From NCBI GenBank assembly GCA_028751075.1, contig JAQZDA010000001.1, positions 108,005-172,004 of the forward strand: a stretch of 64,000 nucleotides of DNA. The letters are read 5' to 3'. Position 1 is the first letter of the stretch, and each line of letters starts with the position of its first letter. Under the pieces are notes generated by a model. That model was not told where the DNA came from. It was given only the letters and a program-made list of their open reading frames with translations, and ran no database searches. The position numbers and the translations under genes are program-made. Origin of the DNA: Euryarchaeota archaeon Ods02. Lineage in GTDB: Archaea > Halobacteriota > Halobacteria > Halobacteriales > Halorutilaceae. Below, one piece after another: positions 33,520 through 42,828 of the stretch.

Positions 33520-34257
33520 TTACCTGAGATGGGTTTCTTCGATGCTACAGTCGGGGCAGGTCGCTTCCTCCGGTGACTCCAGCTCTGTACCGCATTCGAG
33601 GCAGTACCATGTACCATCTGGCTCGGGCTCTTCCTCGTTCCACGTGGATGCCACGTATACCGAACCAGCCATCACCATCCAGGATAATGAGAGAGCTATC
33701 AAGGAAGCGCCGGCCGCCCTTCGGAAGACGGCGAGCTCGTAGATGCTCATTGAACCCAACCTGAAAGGCCCCTCCAGGACACCTCTCAACAGGTCAGGGC
33801 CGCTTTCACCTGCTGCGGAGGATATCCGGACGTACTCCTCCAGAGTCTCCATCGCCGGAAGGTAGATCAGGGTGACGGAGACCATCAGGAGCGCGGAAGC
33901 TGCGGCCGCGACGTAGTACGAGAACCTCCTCAGGCTTTCTCTCTCGAGATAGCCTGGATGGAGCACTAGGTCCTCGGTCTCCCTGAACTGATCCGGATCC
34001 ACTGCGAACTCCAGTGCGTAGTAGGTTGTCAACCCTACCCCTGCGAGGGAGAGTGCTCCGCCGAGGTACATCATCACCTCCATCCACGCCATCGAGGAGC
34101 CCGAGAAAAGCACGGCGTCTCTCGTGACCTCGAGGGGGAACCTCTCTACGTCCAGCAGCAGCTGCCGGGAGTACGTGTAGATGAAGACTCCGAAAGGTAA
34201 CGATGTCAGACCCACGAACCCCAGAGCTGTCTTACTACCGTGTGACAACGTGGGCAC
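33520..34257 (-). CDS. Four-TM membrane protein with a C-terminal zinc ribbon
   Basis: About four hydrophobic helices (~9-30, ~55-80, ~112-135, ~182-205) are followed by a short cytoplasmic zinc-ribbon, YCLECGTELESPEEATCPDC, with four Cys in CxxC...CxxC spacing. No family is recognised. Similar membrane-plus-rubredoxin-like-ribbon proteins are frequent in haloarchaea. It lies 72 nt downstream of the surface protein on the same strand in a different orientation context (the surface-protein gene ends at 34330). Function unknown. Confidence 0.75.
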   Translation of the reverse strand: MPTLSHGSKTALGFVGLTSLPFGVFIYTYSRQLLLDVERFPLEVTRDAVLFSGSSMAWMEVMMYLGGALSLAGVGLTTYYALEFAVDPDQFRETEDLVLHPGYLERESLRRFSYYVAAAASALLMVSVTLIYLPAMETLEEYVRISSAAGESGPDLLRGVLEGPFRLGSMSIYELAVFRRAAGASLIALSLSWMVMAGSVYVASTWNEEEPEPDGTWYCLECGTELESPEEATCPDCSIEETHLR

Positions 34258-34329
34258 AGACTGGATACCGAAGCCTGGTATTTCAATGTTTTCGCGTTCC
34301 GAGAGGAGAGGGGGTCGACGAAGGAACGT

Positions 34330-37300
34330 TCAGACGTCGGCGGGACTCCGGTTCAACCTTTGCAACGCTGCCACCGTCAACGCGGCTAAACCGGCCAGGA
34401 AGGTGAAACCAGGTAGCCCTTCGTCCTCGGGTTCTTCGTCTACATCTTCTTCGTCAGCGTCTTCTTGCTCCCCTGTCTCCTCGGTCGTCGCGGTGTCTTC
34501 TTCCTGTATTTCTTCGTCGGCGTCATCGGCGACGTCGGCCTCATCTTCCTCTCCTTCTGCGTCGGCCTCATCGACGTCGTCATCTGCTCCATCCTCCGCT
34601 TCGTCTTCAGCGACGTCTTCTTCGTCTTCCTCGTCATCGTACTCTACCTGGCTGACGGATACGACGCCGGCGGCTTCGTCGTTCACCGTCAGCTCGTGAT
34701 CACCGGTCGAGGCGAACTCGTAGCTGAAGGAGAAGTCCCGCGTCTGGTCGGAACGGAGGAAGAACTTGTCGACCTCTACAATGTTGTCGTCGACCTCGAA
34801 CTCCAGCTCTATGGACTTGTCTCCATCGACCTCTGCTGTACCCGTGACCTCTGCGGAGTCCCCGACTGTGGCTTCCTCCAAGTCGACGGAGAGGCCGGTG
34901 AGCTCTAGCTCTGGGCTCGACCGGATGAGGTCTGCCATCCCTCCCCCGCCACCTCCCCCACGTTCCTCTGCGGAGGACGGCGCACTGACGGAGAACACCG
35001 ACATACCCGGTGCGACCGCCTGATATACAAAGCTGTCCGGCCGCTCTCTGACCATCCTTGCTTCGTACGTCTCCCAGAACTCGTTATCCTCGTCGTACCG
35101 CTGCAGAACTAGCTCATCCGCCTCGGCATCGTGTCCTGCGATCTCTTCCTCGTCGACCTCGAACGTGAACGGTGCTTCCTCGACTGCGTCGTCAGAGATG
35201 TCGTGCTCCAGGTCTATGTACCCGAAGGAGTCCCACTGTGAGGGGTCCGGCGCGCCCCTCATCGGTTCATCGTCTCTCGTCACGTTCAGAGCGACGGTCT
35301 GCGTCTCCGTCAACGAAGCCCTGACCTCGCTGACGCGGTGTCCGAGCTCCTCGTCTACATCCAGGTCCGGGATCTCCGCTACCAGAGTCTCCTCCGCCTC
35401 GGTCTCCTCCTCGAAGCCCGCGGACCTTTCGTCTACCGGCGAGAGTTCGACCCTGTCAGGTGGTCCTCGCACCCTTACGTCCCTCTCCACCTGGTCGGTG
35501 CGCCCGAACTCGTCCTCTATCGTATGGACGACGTTGTACGTGCCTTCTTCCCCTAGGAGCTCTGGCTCTACTCTCTGTCCCGCCAGCTCCTCCTGCTCAC
35601 CATCGATGTCGGTCAAAGTCCACTGATACTCGGCTATCTCCACATCGTCGGGGTTACTGGGGTCGGAGACCAGCTCCACAGTGTCCTCCACCGTGGGGAG
35701 CTCGGGATCGACCAGGAAGCCGGCCTCGGGTTCAGATTCCTCTATATCTACTTCCTCGACGGTCACGTCAGTGGAATCGTTGTCGGCCGAGGACCTCACG
35801 ACGGCCAGGAACGAACCTGACTGGCCGACGGTCGTAGCCCACTCCAGAGCAAGTGACTCCGTTTCACCGTCGTCTATCTCTGTTTCTGACGTGTCCATGG
35901 TCTCGCCGTCTATCTCGAGCCGAACCTCGTCCGATTCTTCTACATCTCCGGTGTTGGTGACTTCCGCGTTCACTACGAGGCCCTCACCAGCCTCTACCGG
36001 CGAGTTCGTCCCGTCTATCAAGACATCGAAGGACGCGTGCTCCTCAGCCTCCACTACTAAGGACGTCGAGGCTGATTCATCCTCTGACTCAACTATCACG
36101 TCGTACTCCCCGGCATCACCGTCTTCCGTAGGTAGCTCGAAGAAGATAGAAGCAGATTGACCGCCATCCAGGGACACTGTCACGACGTCCTCCATGACGA
36201 CGGCGCCGTCGTCATCCTCTACCGATACCTCTACGTCCTGAGTACCCTCGAGGTCGCCGGTGTTGGTGACCTCCACAGTCACTTCAGCCAACTCACCTTC
36301 CACTACAGGTGAGTTGGTGTCGACGATGTCGACTGCGAACGACGTAGGTTCGTCCCCTTCCTCGTCTTCATCCTCTAATTCGCCCTCCTCAACCGTGACC
36401 TCCTCCATGTCCGTGTCTTGATCGGACTCCACTATCGCGTCGTAGTCTCCGGCGTCGCCATCGTCCGTCCCCCAGACTAGATCAATGTCGGTGGCTTCAC
36501 CACCATCTAGCGTCAGCGTCGAAGAGTCCACCTGGGTGGGTATGTCGTCATCTTCAGCCATCACACCTAGCTCGATCTCCTGCGTATCTTCCAAATCTCC
36601 GTCGTTAGATACCTCCGCTGTCACGCTGAGAGTGTCGCCTTCTTCCACAGGGGAGTTAGTCTGTATTATGTCGACGTCAAAGAAAGTGTCCTCGGCTTCC
36701 TCTACTTCCACCAGCTCCCAATCGCCGGAGTCTTCGGTTTCAACGAGTGCTTCCAGGTCGTCGGACGCATCCCCCTCTTCCGTCCCCCATTGGAACACAA
36801 CTTCGTCAGTCTCACCACCTTCGAGCGTTAGCGGTTGGCTGTCTATCTCATCGTCCCAGTCTTCTGCCCAGATCTCAAACGTGACGTACTTGGTGTCCTC
36901 GACATCTCCGGTGTTAGTGACGTCCGCCGCCACCTCTAGAGTCTCTCCCTCCTGCACCGGAGAGTTGGTTTCGGTGATCTCGACCTCGAAGAACGCCGGT
37001 TCCTCCACGACGACCAGCTCCAGATCGCTATCGTCCTCACTAGCTACTGTTGCATCGACCTCCGGGGCGTCGCCCTCCTCCGTCTGGTACTCCAAAGTCT
37101 CGGTGGTGGACATACCAGCCTCCAGAACTACTTCTAACTCAGTATCCTCGACCTCACCGTCTATCTCAAGGTCTATATCCTGTCCATCCGTCTCGTCACC
37201 TGTATTGCTTATCTCAGCCGTAACCTCGAGCAGATCGCCTTCCTCCACTGGAGAGTTCGTTTCTTCTATATCTACCTCGAAGAAAGCAGGCTCTTCGACG

Positions 37301-37770
37301 GCGACCATCTCGCTGTCGCTGTCGTCGTCGCTGGACACGGTGGCGTTGTAGTCACCCCCCTCCTCGTCCTCTGTGTTCCATACCAGAGTCTCGGTGGTGG
37401 ACATGCCAGCCTCCAGAACTACCTCCTCTACCCCGTCTACCGCATCACCATCTATCTCGAGAACTACATCCTGCTCGCCTGCCACATCACCTACGTTAGT
37501 TATCTCGGCCATCACCTCCAGAGTCTCGCCTTGCTCTACAGGAGAGTTCGTCTCGTCGATATCGACCTCGTAGTCCGCTTGCGCGGCTGCGGACCCGGTC
37601 ATCGAGACAGCTATGGCAGCCGCAACGACGAGAGCTACAGCGGCGACACGGACAGTTCTCGATGTGTTATGAGGATGTTGACGATGCCTCACTTTGTCCG
37701 ACCATGCCTGACGAGCAACCTCTGTGACCTTCTGGACGGCCCACCCCCCAGTATACGACGCTCTAACCAT
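34330..37770 (-). CDS. Large CARDB-repeat surface glycoprotein with PGF-pre-PGF and PGF-CTERM anchor
   Basis: The 1146-aa protein has a long basic N-region and signal peptide (cleavage probably after AAAQA, ~65). Six tandem CARDB-like repeats of ~100 aa follow, each opening with TNSPV plus an acidic pair (~70-680). Next come a PKD-like domain (~685-775), the PGF-pre-PGF domain (ELGHRVSEVRASLTETQTVA to YQAVAPGMSVFSVSAP), one more beta domain, and an Asp/Glu-rich stalk (~1035-1115). It ends LPGF-TM-basic (1119-1146), the archaeosortase A recognition tail, so it is likely cleaved and lipid-anchored to the cell surface. N-glycosylation sequons are few. A TATA-like TTTAAA is ~38 nt upstream. Confidence 0.9.
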   Translation of the reverse strand: MVRASYTGGWAVQKVTEVARQAWSDKVRHRQHPHNTSRTVRVAAVALVVAAAIAVSMTGSAAAQADYEVDIDETNSPVEQGETLEVMAEITNVGDVAGEQDVVLEIDGDAVDGVEEVVLEAGMSTTETLVWNTEDEEGGDYNATVSSDDDSDSEMVAVEEPAFFEVDIEETNSPVEEGDLLEVTAEISNTGDETDGQDIDLEIDGEVEDTELEVVLEAGMSTTETLEYQTEEGDAPEVDATVASEDDSDLELVVVEEPAFFEVEITETNSPVQEGETLEVAADVTNTGDVEDTKYVTFEIWAEDWDDEIDSQPLTLEGGETDEVVFQWGTEEGDASDDLEALVETEDSGDWELVEVEEAEDTFFDVDIIQTNSPVEEGDTLSVTAEVSNDGDLEDTQEIELGVMAEDDDIPTQVDSSTLTLDGGEATDIDLVWGTDDGDAGDYDAIVESDQDTDMEEVTVEEGELEDEDEEGDEPTSFAVDIVDTNSPVVEGELAEVTVEVTNTGDLEGTQDVEVSVEDDDGAVVMEDVVTVSLDGGQSASIFFELPTEDGDAGEYDVIVESEDESASTSLVVEAEEHASFDVLIDGTNSPVEAGEGLVVNAEVTNTGDVEESDEVRLEIDGETMDTSETEIDDGETESLALEWATTVGQSGSFLAVVRSSADNDSTDVTVEEVDIEESEPEAGFLVDPELPTVEDTVELVSDPSNPDDVEIAEYQWTLTDIDGEQEELAGQRVEPELLGEEGTYNVVHTIEDEFGRTDQVERDVRVRGPPDRVELSPVDERSAGFEEETEAEETLVAEIPDLDVDEELGHRVSEVRASLTETQTVALNVTRDDEPMRGAPDPSQWDSFGYIDLEHDISDDAVEEAPFTFEVDEEEIAGHDAEADELVLQRYDEDNEFWETYEARMVRERPDSFVYQAVAPGMSVFSVSAPSSAEERGGGGGGGMADLIRSSPELELTGLSVDLEEATVGDSAEVTGTAEVDGDKSIELEFEVDDNIVEVDKFFLRSDQTRDFSFSYEFASTGDHELTVNDEAAGVVSVSQVEYDDEEDEEDVAEDEAEDGADDDVDEADAEGEEDEADVADDADEEIQEEDTATTEETGEQEDADEEDVDEEPEDEGLPGFTFLAGLAALTVAALQRLNRSPADV

Positions 37771-37920
37771 AGCGATCCTTTAGTCCACCTCTTAGCTACT
37801 AACGTTTAAATGTAACTCTGCGTCCTCACCTGTGCCCCTTCTATCCAAAGTTCCACCGTACGGACGCTATTGATCGACTATAACGGTAGCGAAATGCCAG
37901 TCTACCTACGGTGGTGCTGG

Positions 37921-39660
37921 TCAGCTTTCCCTCCAGACATTGTCCCCTGGTAGAACCACGTCGATACGGGTGCCCTCTGGATCCACCTCGAAGTCGAGGA
38001 CTCCGTCGAACTGGTCGATACCCCACTTCACCAGCCAGAGACCCAGCCCGCTGCCGTGCTCGAGATCCGTCTCCTCGCCTCTCTTCAACACCCTTAACTC
38101 GGTCTCGTCAATGCCCCAGCCGTCGTCCTCGACCGATAGCTTCCTGCCGTCCCCGTCGTAGTACACCTTAACCTCGGAGGCTTCCGCGTGTTCGACGGCG
38201 TTAGACACCAGCTCCTCGACGACGGGTTTCAGCAGACCCGGAGCAACCCTGCTGACGACTTCGGAGTCCACCTCCACGGTGACTTCAGGCCCATCTTCCG
38301 GGACATCCACGGATTTCACGGCCTCCTCGACTACCTCCTCAAGCCGTGTGGTTTCTTCCACTGTGCTGTCCCTGTTCAGTATCGTCTCGATCTGACCCGC
38401 TTTGTCGCCGAGCCGCGAGAGCTTGTCGAGCTGGTGCTTCACGTTGTCGCCGTACTCCTCTCTCTTGCCGTCGAGATCCGGGTCGGCGAGCATGTCGACG
38501 TATCCGACCGCAGGCGTAAGCTCGTTCCTTATGTTGTGCCTGAGCACCCGGTTGAGAACCTGTATCCGCTGTTGACGAAGGCGTTCGTCGGTGATGTCCG
38601 TGAAGATCACCGTGCGACCTAGCTCAGCACCCTGGTCGTCAGCCATCACCGTCGCCGACGACTCCACCACCGTGCTGCTCTCCGGGAAGTCGATGACGTA
38701 ACCCCCTTCCTCGTAGACGTCCCCGGAGTCCACTACTTCGGGCAACAGCGACTGCAGCGTCTCACCCACGACGTCTTCCGCGGAGACGCCGAACAGCCGG
38801 CAGGCTGCAGCGTTGACGTCGGAGATACGTCCATGGTCGTCTAACACAGCTATCCCCGTCTCAGCTTCGTCGAACACCGTGTCCCGTCCTACAGCGTTCG
38901 AAGCCGGCAGCTGTTCGAAGACATCCTCCTGCTCCACCGCCACATACAGGCCGAATGCGCCTATAGAGAGCGCGCCGAGCTGAAGTATCTCCCTCACCTG
39001 GAAGTCCAGTATCAGTCCGAACTGATAGACGTAGACAGTGAGGTACGGAAGCAAGATCGCGACCGATAGACCGGTGACCGCTCTACCGGTGAACAACGTG
39101 TGGCGCTCCGAAGCCCTGTAGAGCTGCGCGACACCCGCTCCGATGGCGCCCCCCGTCGCCAGCACCTCTAACAGCGCCGTGAACTCGTTGATGTCGCTCC
39201 TCAACCCCGCAGGGATGTCGACGTAACCGAGAGACATCAGAGCCCCCAACGCAGCGTTAGCAGCGGATATCAGGACGAAGACAGCCGAGGCGATCAATAG
39301 TATCCTCTTCTCCCTGCTCCCCAGCCGCGTGGTGTAGACGATGACGAACCACAACCACGCAAACACCGCGACGATCAACAAGAGCCGCGAGATCGGCGAC
39401 GTCGCCAACAAGAACAGCTCAACTAACTCCGGAACCACGAGCCCCTGTAGCTCGACAGCCGAGGTCACACCATAGGAACTGAGAACCACGAGCACCACGG
39501 AGTCCAACAGGAAGTACAAGCCCCAGATAACCATGAAGATGCTGAGGCTCCAGACACCCACAGACTCGTACCTACGGCGGACGTAGACCCCGAAGACCAG
39601 GAGAGCTAAAGCTACCAACCCCGAAGCCACCGCCAGAACCGTAGTAGCTAAAGCAGACAT
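37921..39660 (-). CDS. Membrane sensor histidine kinase (7TM-PAS-HK)
   Basis: The 579-aa protein has seven N-terminal TM helices (~8-245), a PAS domain (DEAETGIAVLDDHGRISDVN, ~270-365), a dimerisation/phospho-acceptor helix with His375 in VLRHNIRNEL, and an HATPase domain: N-box EELVSNAVEHAE, G1 DDGWGID, G2 GSGLGLWLV. The RHxxRNxL H-box is the haloarchaeal type. No response regulator is adjacent. Its minus-strand neighbour is the CARDB surface protein (150 nt downstream), a possible regulon partner (inference only). The input signal is unknown. Confidence 0.93.
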   Translation of the reverse strand: MSALATTVLAVASGLVALALLVFGVYVRRRYESVGVWSLSIFMVIWGLYFLLDSVVLVVLSSYGVTSAVELQGLVVPELVELFLLATSPISRLLLIVAVFAWLWFVIVYTTRLGSREKRILLIASAVFVLISAANAALGALMSLGYVDIPAGLRSDINEFTALLEVLATGGAIGAGVAQLYRASERHTLFTGRAVTGLSVAILLPYLTVYVYQFGLILDFQVREILQLGALSIGAFGLYVAVEQEDVFEQLPASNAVGRDTVFDEAETGIAVLDDHGRISDVNAAACRLFGVSAEDVVGETLQSLLPEVVDSGDVYEEGGYVIDFPESSTVVESSATVMADDQGAELGRTVIFTDITDERLRQQRIQVLNRVLRHNIRNELTPAVGYVDMLADPDLDGKREEYGDNVKHQLDKLSRLGDKAGQIETILNRDSTVEETTRLEEVVEEAVKSVDVPEDGPEVTVEVDSEVVSRVAPGLLKPVVEELVSNAVEHAEASEVKVYYDGDGRKLSVEDDGWGIDETELRVLKRGEETDLEHGSGLGLWLVKWGIDQFDGVLDFEVDPEGTRIDVVLPGDNVWRES

Positions 39661-39798
39661 ACGGTCTAAGACACCAATGAACCCTCTAACCTACTTCTTT
39701 ACGGTTACCTGGCTCGAGTAGATGTCGCATCCACGAAACTATGCTGCAGTTCGGAACTCACCGAACGACGGAGATAAACTCTCCTCCTCAAGATCGAT

Positions 39799-39875
39799 AG
39801 CCCCGAGCGGATTCGAACCTCGGTCACTCCGCTCGCTTTCACTCGCTTCGTTCCCTGGTTCTCACCGCTGGGGCT
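39799..39875 (-). pseudogene. tRNA-Gln 3'-end copy / pseudo-tRNA
   Basis: Its 3' part (39799-39820, plus strand AGCCCCGAGCGGATTCGAACC) is identical to the 3' end of the real tRNA-Gln at 39919. The 5' end (AGCCCC) could still pair as an acceptor stem, but the middle is a CGAAGCGAGTGAAAGCGAG-type sequence with no proper D or anticodon arm. This could be a duplicated tRNA end or an att-site scar of an integrated element. Confidence 0.55.
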
Positions 39876-39884
39876 ATTCACTCC

Positions 39885-39912
39885 TCGCTACGCTCGTCTC
39901 GCTACGCTCGTC
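39885..39912. repeat. Two tandem copies of a 14-bp unit
   Basis: TCGCTACGCTCGTC occurs twice back to back, directly beside the tRNA-Gln gene and between it and the partial tRNA copy. Confidence 0.85.
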
Positions 39913-39918
39913 GTTCAT

Positions 39919-39990
39919 AGCCCCGAGCGGATTCGAACCGCCGTCAACGGCTCCAAAGGCCGTTATGATTGGCCACTACACCACGGGGCT
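39919..39990 (-). tRNA. tRNA-Gln (UUG)
   Basis: On the minus strand the 72-nt sequence starts AGCCCCG and ends CGGGGCT (acceptor stem). It has a 5-bp anticodon stem ACGGC/GCCGT around the loop CTTTGGA (anticodon TTG) and a T-arm with TTCGAAT. The CCA end is not encoded. In archaea this tRNA is charged with Glu and amidated by GatDE; gatD lies 1.6 kb away. No intron is seen. Confidence 0.93.
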
Positions 39991-40109
39991 TCGTACTGGA
40001 TTATCTGCCGCTGGAGTATATGGCCTTCGGTCGCTGCACCTGTTCCTTTGTCGAACAGGGTTCAGGGCTCGCAACTCTTAACCCCCGTCCCCGATACTTT
40101 GTAGACAAG

Positions 40110-41561
40110 ATGACTGACATCGTTCGCCGCGGCCGGCTCAGCGCCAGCGACGAGGACGTGCGCGGGTTTCTGTCGTCGTTTCAAGGGGACCGCGCGATAT
40201 TCCACGCCGACGTCGACGTCGGACGCGCACACGTCGTCATGCTCGCTGAACAGGACATCGTCAGCGAGGGCGACGCCGCCGATATCCTGGAAGCGCTTGA
40301 CGAGGTGGAGGACGAGGGCTTCAACTCGCTGCCGGACGGCTACGAAGACGTACATCCCGCCATCGAAGACGCAGTTATTAGCCGCGTCGGCGAGGACGTC
40401 GGCGGCCAGCTCCACACGGCGCGCAGCAGGAACGACGAGGTGGCGACGTGCATCCGGATGAAGCTCCGCGAACACCTGCTCGCTCTCGCGGCGGAGCTCC
40501 TGGAGACCCGCGGAGCGCTCGTCGAGCTGGCAGAGGAGCACGAGGACAGCCTCGTCAGCGGGTACACGCATCTCCAGCGGGCGCAGCCGACGACGCTCGC
40601 CCACCACCTCCTGGCGTACGAACGAGCGTTCGCACGGGACACCGGCCGCGTCTTCGCCGCCCTCGACCGCGTCGACACGTGTCCGCTCGGCAGCGCGGCG
40701 TTCGCCGGAACCGGCTTCCCCATCGACCGAGAACGGACCGCGGAGCTACTGGGTTTCAGTCGGCCGACGCGGAACAGCATGGACGGCGTCGCGTCCCGCG
40801 ACCACTGCGTGGAAGCCGCGGCCGCGGCGGCGAACGCCCACACCACTCTGTCGCGGCTGTCTGAGGACCTCGTGATATGGAGCACCCACGAGTACGGGTT
40901 CGTCGAGTTAGACGACCGGTTCAGCAGCAGCTCCAGCATCATGCCGCAGAAGAAGAACCCCGACACCGCGGAGCTCGCGAGAGGGAAGGCTGCGTCGACG
41001 CAGGCGGCGCTCTCCGCACTGCTGTCGAACCTGAAGAGCCAGCCGATGGCGTACAACCGCGACCTCCAGGAGGCGACGGGGCACGTCTGGCGGGCGATGG
41101 AGGAATGCCGCAGCAGCCTGAAGGTCGTCAGGGGTGCGGTGGAGACGGCGTCGTTCGACGAGGAACGTATGCGGGAGAGCGTGGAACGCGGCTTCACCGG
41201 CGCCACCGAGCTCGCGGACACCCTCGTGCGCGAGGCGGGTCTGTCGTTCCGCACCAGCCACCACGTCGTAGCGGAGGTCGCGCGTCGCGGAGGACCCGTC
41301 GACGCCGACGTCGTGCGTGAGGTAGCGGCCTCCGCAGCAGACGTGGAGGTCGAAGTCTCCGATGAAGCCGTCGAACGCGCGCTCGACCCCGAGCGGAACG
41401 TCGAAGCTCACGACAGCTACGGAGGCCCCGGCGAAGTGGAGGACAGTCTGGAGGACGTCGAAACGGAGCTAGAGGAGGACCGTGAGGAGCTCGAGAGGCG
41501 GCGGCAGCGGCTCGAAGGTTCTAAGGAAATGCTCGCTCAAGCTACGGAGGACATAAGATGA
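40110..41561 (+). CDS. argH: Argininosuccinate lyase
   Basis: ArgH splits argininosuccinate into arginine and fumarate. The superfamily signature SSSIMPQKKNPDTAELARGK is intact, with HTARSRNDEVATCIR and SGYTHLQRAQPTTLAHHLL. The ATG at 40110 follows a TATA-like CTCTTAAC (~32 nt); earlier starts lie within the tRNA region. At 483 aa it matches the family, plus a ~50-residue charged helical tail after DSYGGPG. argG is not adjacent. Confidence 0.93.
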   Translation: MTDIVRRGRLSASDEDVRGFLSSFQGDRAIFHADVDVGRAHVVMLAEQDIVSEGDAADILEALDEVEDEGFNSLPDGYEDVHPAIEDAVISRVGEDVGGQLHTARSRNDEVATCIRMKLREHLLALAAELLETRGALVELAEEHEDSLVSGYTHLQRAQPTTLAHHLLAYERAFARDTGRVFAALDRVDTCPLGSAAFAGTGFPIDRERTAELLGFSRPTRNSMDGVASRDHCVEAAAAAANAHTTLSRLSEDLVIWSTHEYGFVELDDRFSSSSSIMPQKKNPDTAELARGKAASTQAALSALLSNLKSQPMAYNRDLQEATGHVWRAMEECRSSLKVVRGAVETASFDEERMRESVERGFTGATELADTLVREAGLSFRTSHHVVAEVARRGGPVDADVVREVAASAADVEVEVSDEAVERALDPERNVEAHDSYGGPGEVEDSLEDVETELEEDREELERRRQRLEGSKEMLAQATEDIR

Positions 41562-41607
41562 GATCCAGAGGTAGACCGACTGCTCTACAGCAGCGGAGGT
41601 GTCCCCG

Positions 41608-42828
41608 ATGACGGCTGGAGAAGGAGACCGCGTCCACGTTCAGTGTGAGGAGTCGGAGTTCGAGGGCATCGTGATGCCATCCGCCGACGACTCACTGGTG
41701 CTGAAGCTAGAGAGCGGATACAACGTCGGCTTCGACCCCGGAGACGTGGAGGTGGAGACGCTGGAGGAGGACGTCGGCGGCGAAGGCGAACCACCGGTCG
41801 TCGAACGCGAACAGGATTCGGACCTCCCGGACGTAAGCCTGATTTCGACCGGCGGCACTATCGCGTCGACGGTGGACTACCGGACGGGCGCGGTGACGGC
41901 GCAGTTCACCGCGGACGACGTGCTGCAGGCGGTGCCGGAGCTCGGTGAGCAGGCGAACTACCGCGGCCGAGTCGTCACCAACATCCTCAGCGAGAACATG
42001 ACGCCCGGGCACTGGCAGGAGATAGCAAGGGCGGTGTACGAGGAGATAGAGGAGGGCGCCGATGGAGTCGTAGTGATGCACGGCACCGACACCATGGCCT
42101 ACACGGCATCCGGGCTGGCGTTCATGCTCGACACCCCGGTGCCGGTGGTGTTCGTCGGCAGTCAGCGGAGCGCGGACCGACCGAGCAGCGACAACGTAGT
42201 CAACGCCGTCTGCGCCGTCGAAGCCGCGAAATCTGACGTCGCCGAGGTCATGATATGCATGCACCGCAGCCGAAATGACGACGAATGCAGCCTCCACCGC
42301 GCCACACGCGCCCGCAAGAACCACACCAGCCGACGCGACGCCTTCGAGACCGTGGGAGCGGAACCCCTCGGCAGGGTAGATTACGAGTCCCGCGAGGTCT
42401 CCGTGAAAGGCAGCCACGTCGAACGCGGGGAACAGGAGCTATCCGTGGACGACGACCTGATACCCGCTGTCCAGCACGTGAAGTTCACGCCGGGCAAGGA
42501 CGTCGACATCGTCGACAGCTCCGCCGAAGGGCTCGTGCTCGAGGGCACTGGTCTGGGTCACGTTAACTCCGACTGGATTGAGACAGTCGCGGAGTTCGAG
42601 GGCCCCGTAGTTATGACCAGCCAGTGTCTCGAGGGCCGGGTCTGTGACCGCGTCTACGACGTCGGCCGCGACCTCCTCGAAGCAGGTGTCGTCGAAGCCG
42701 AGGACACGCTTCCGGAGACCGCGTACGTCAAGCTGATGTGGGCCCTCGCCAACTGCGACGACCCCGAAGCTGCGATGGGGAGGGACGTCGCCGGCGAGAT
42801 AACGGAGTCCAGCCGGCCATGGACGTAG
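41608..42828 (+). CDS. gatD: Glu-tRNA(Gln) amidotransferase subunit D
   Basis: GatD is the asparaginase-like glutaminase that supplies ammonia to GatE for turning Glu-tRNA(Gln) into Gln-tRNA(Gln). It has a ~75-residue N-terminal AAD domain, then SLISTGGTIASTVDY (catalytic Thr), VVMHGTDTMAYTASGLAF (Thr-Asp) and a Lys in THR-like RKNHTSRRDAF. A strong Shine-Dalgarno (GGAGGTG, 41595-41601) fixes the start at ATG 41608 rather than the GTG at 41599. gatE is not in the window. Confidence 0.93.
   Translation: MTAGEGDRVHVQCEESEFEGIVMPSADDSLVLKLESGYNVGFDPGDVEVETLEEDVGGEGEPPVVEREQDSDLPDVSLISTGGTIASTVDYRTGAVTAQFTADDVLQAVPELGEQANYRGRVVTNILSENMTPGHWQEIARAVYEEIEEGADGVVVMHGTDTMAYTASGLAFMLDTPVPVVFVGSQRSADRPSSDNVVNAVCAVEAAKSDVAEVMICMHRSRNDDECSLHRATRARKNHTSRRDAFETVGAEPLGRVDYESREVSVKGSHVERGEQELSVDDDLIPAVQHVKFTPGKDVDIVDSSAEGLVLEGTGLGHVNSDWIETVAEFEGPVVMTSQCLEGRVCDRVYDVGRDLLEAGVVEAEDTLPETAYVKLMWALANCDDPEAAMGRDVAGEITESSRPWT

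Noticed and set aside
34330..37770. CRISPR-like regularity in the repeated gene
   Set aside because: Repeats are ~300 bp and coding (CARDB domains), not short repeats with unique spacers; no cas genes are nearby.
39799..39875. A second complete tRNA gene beside tRNA-Gln
   Set aside because: Only the 3' end and a possible acceptor stem fit; the D and anticodon arms are missing.
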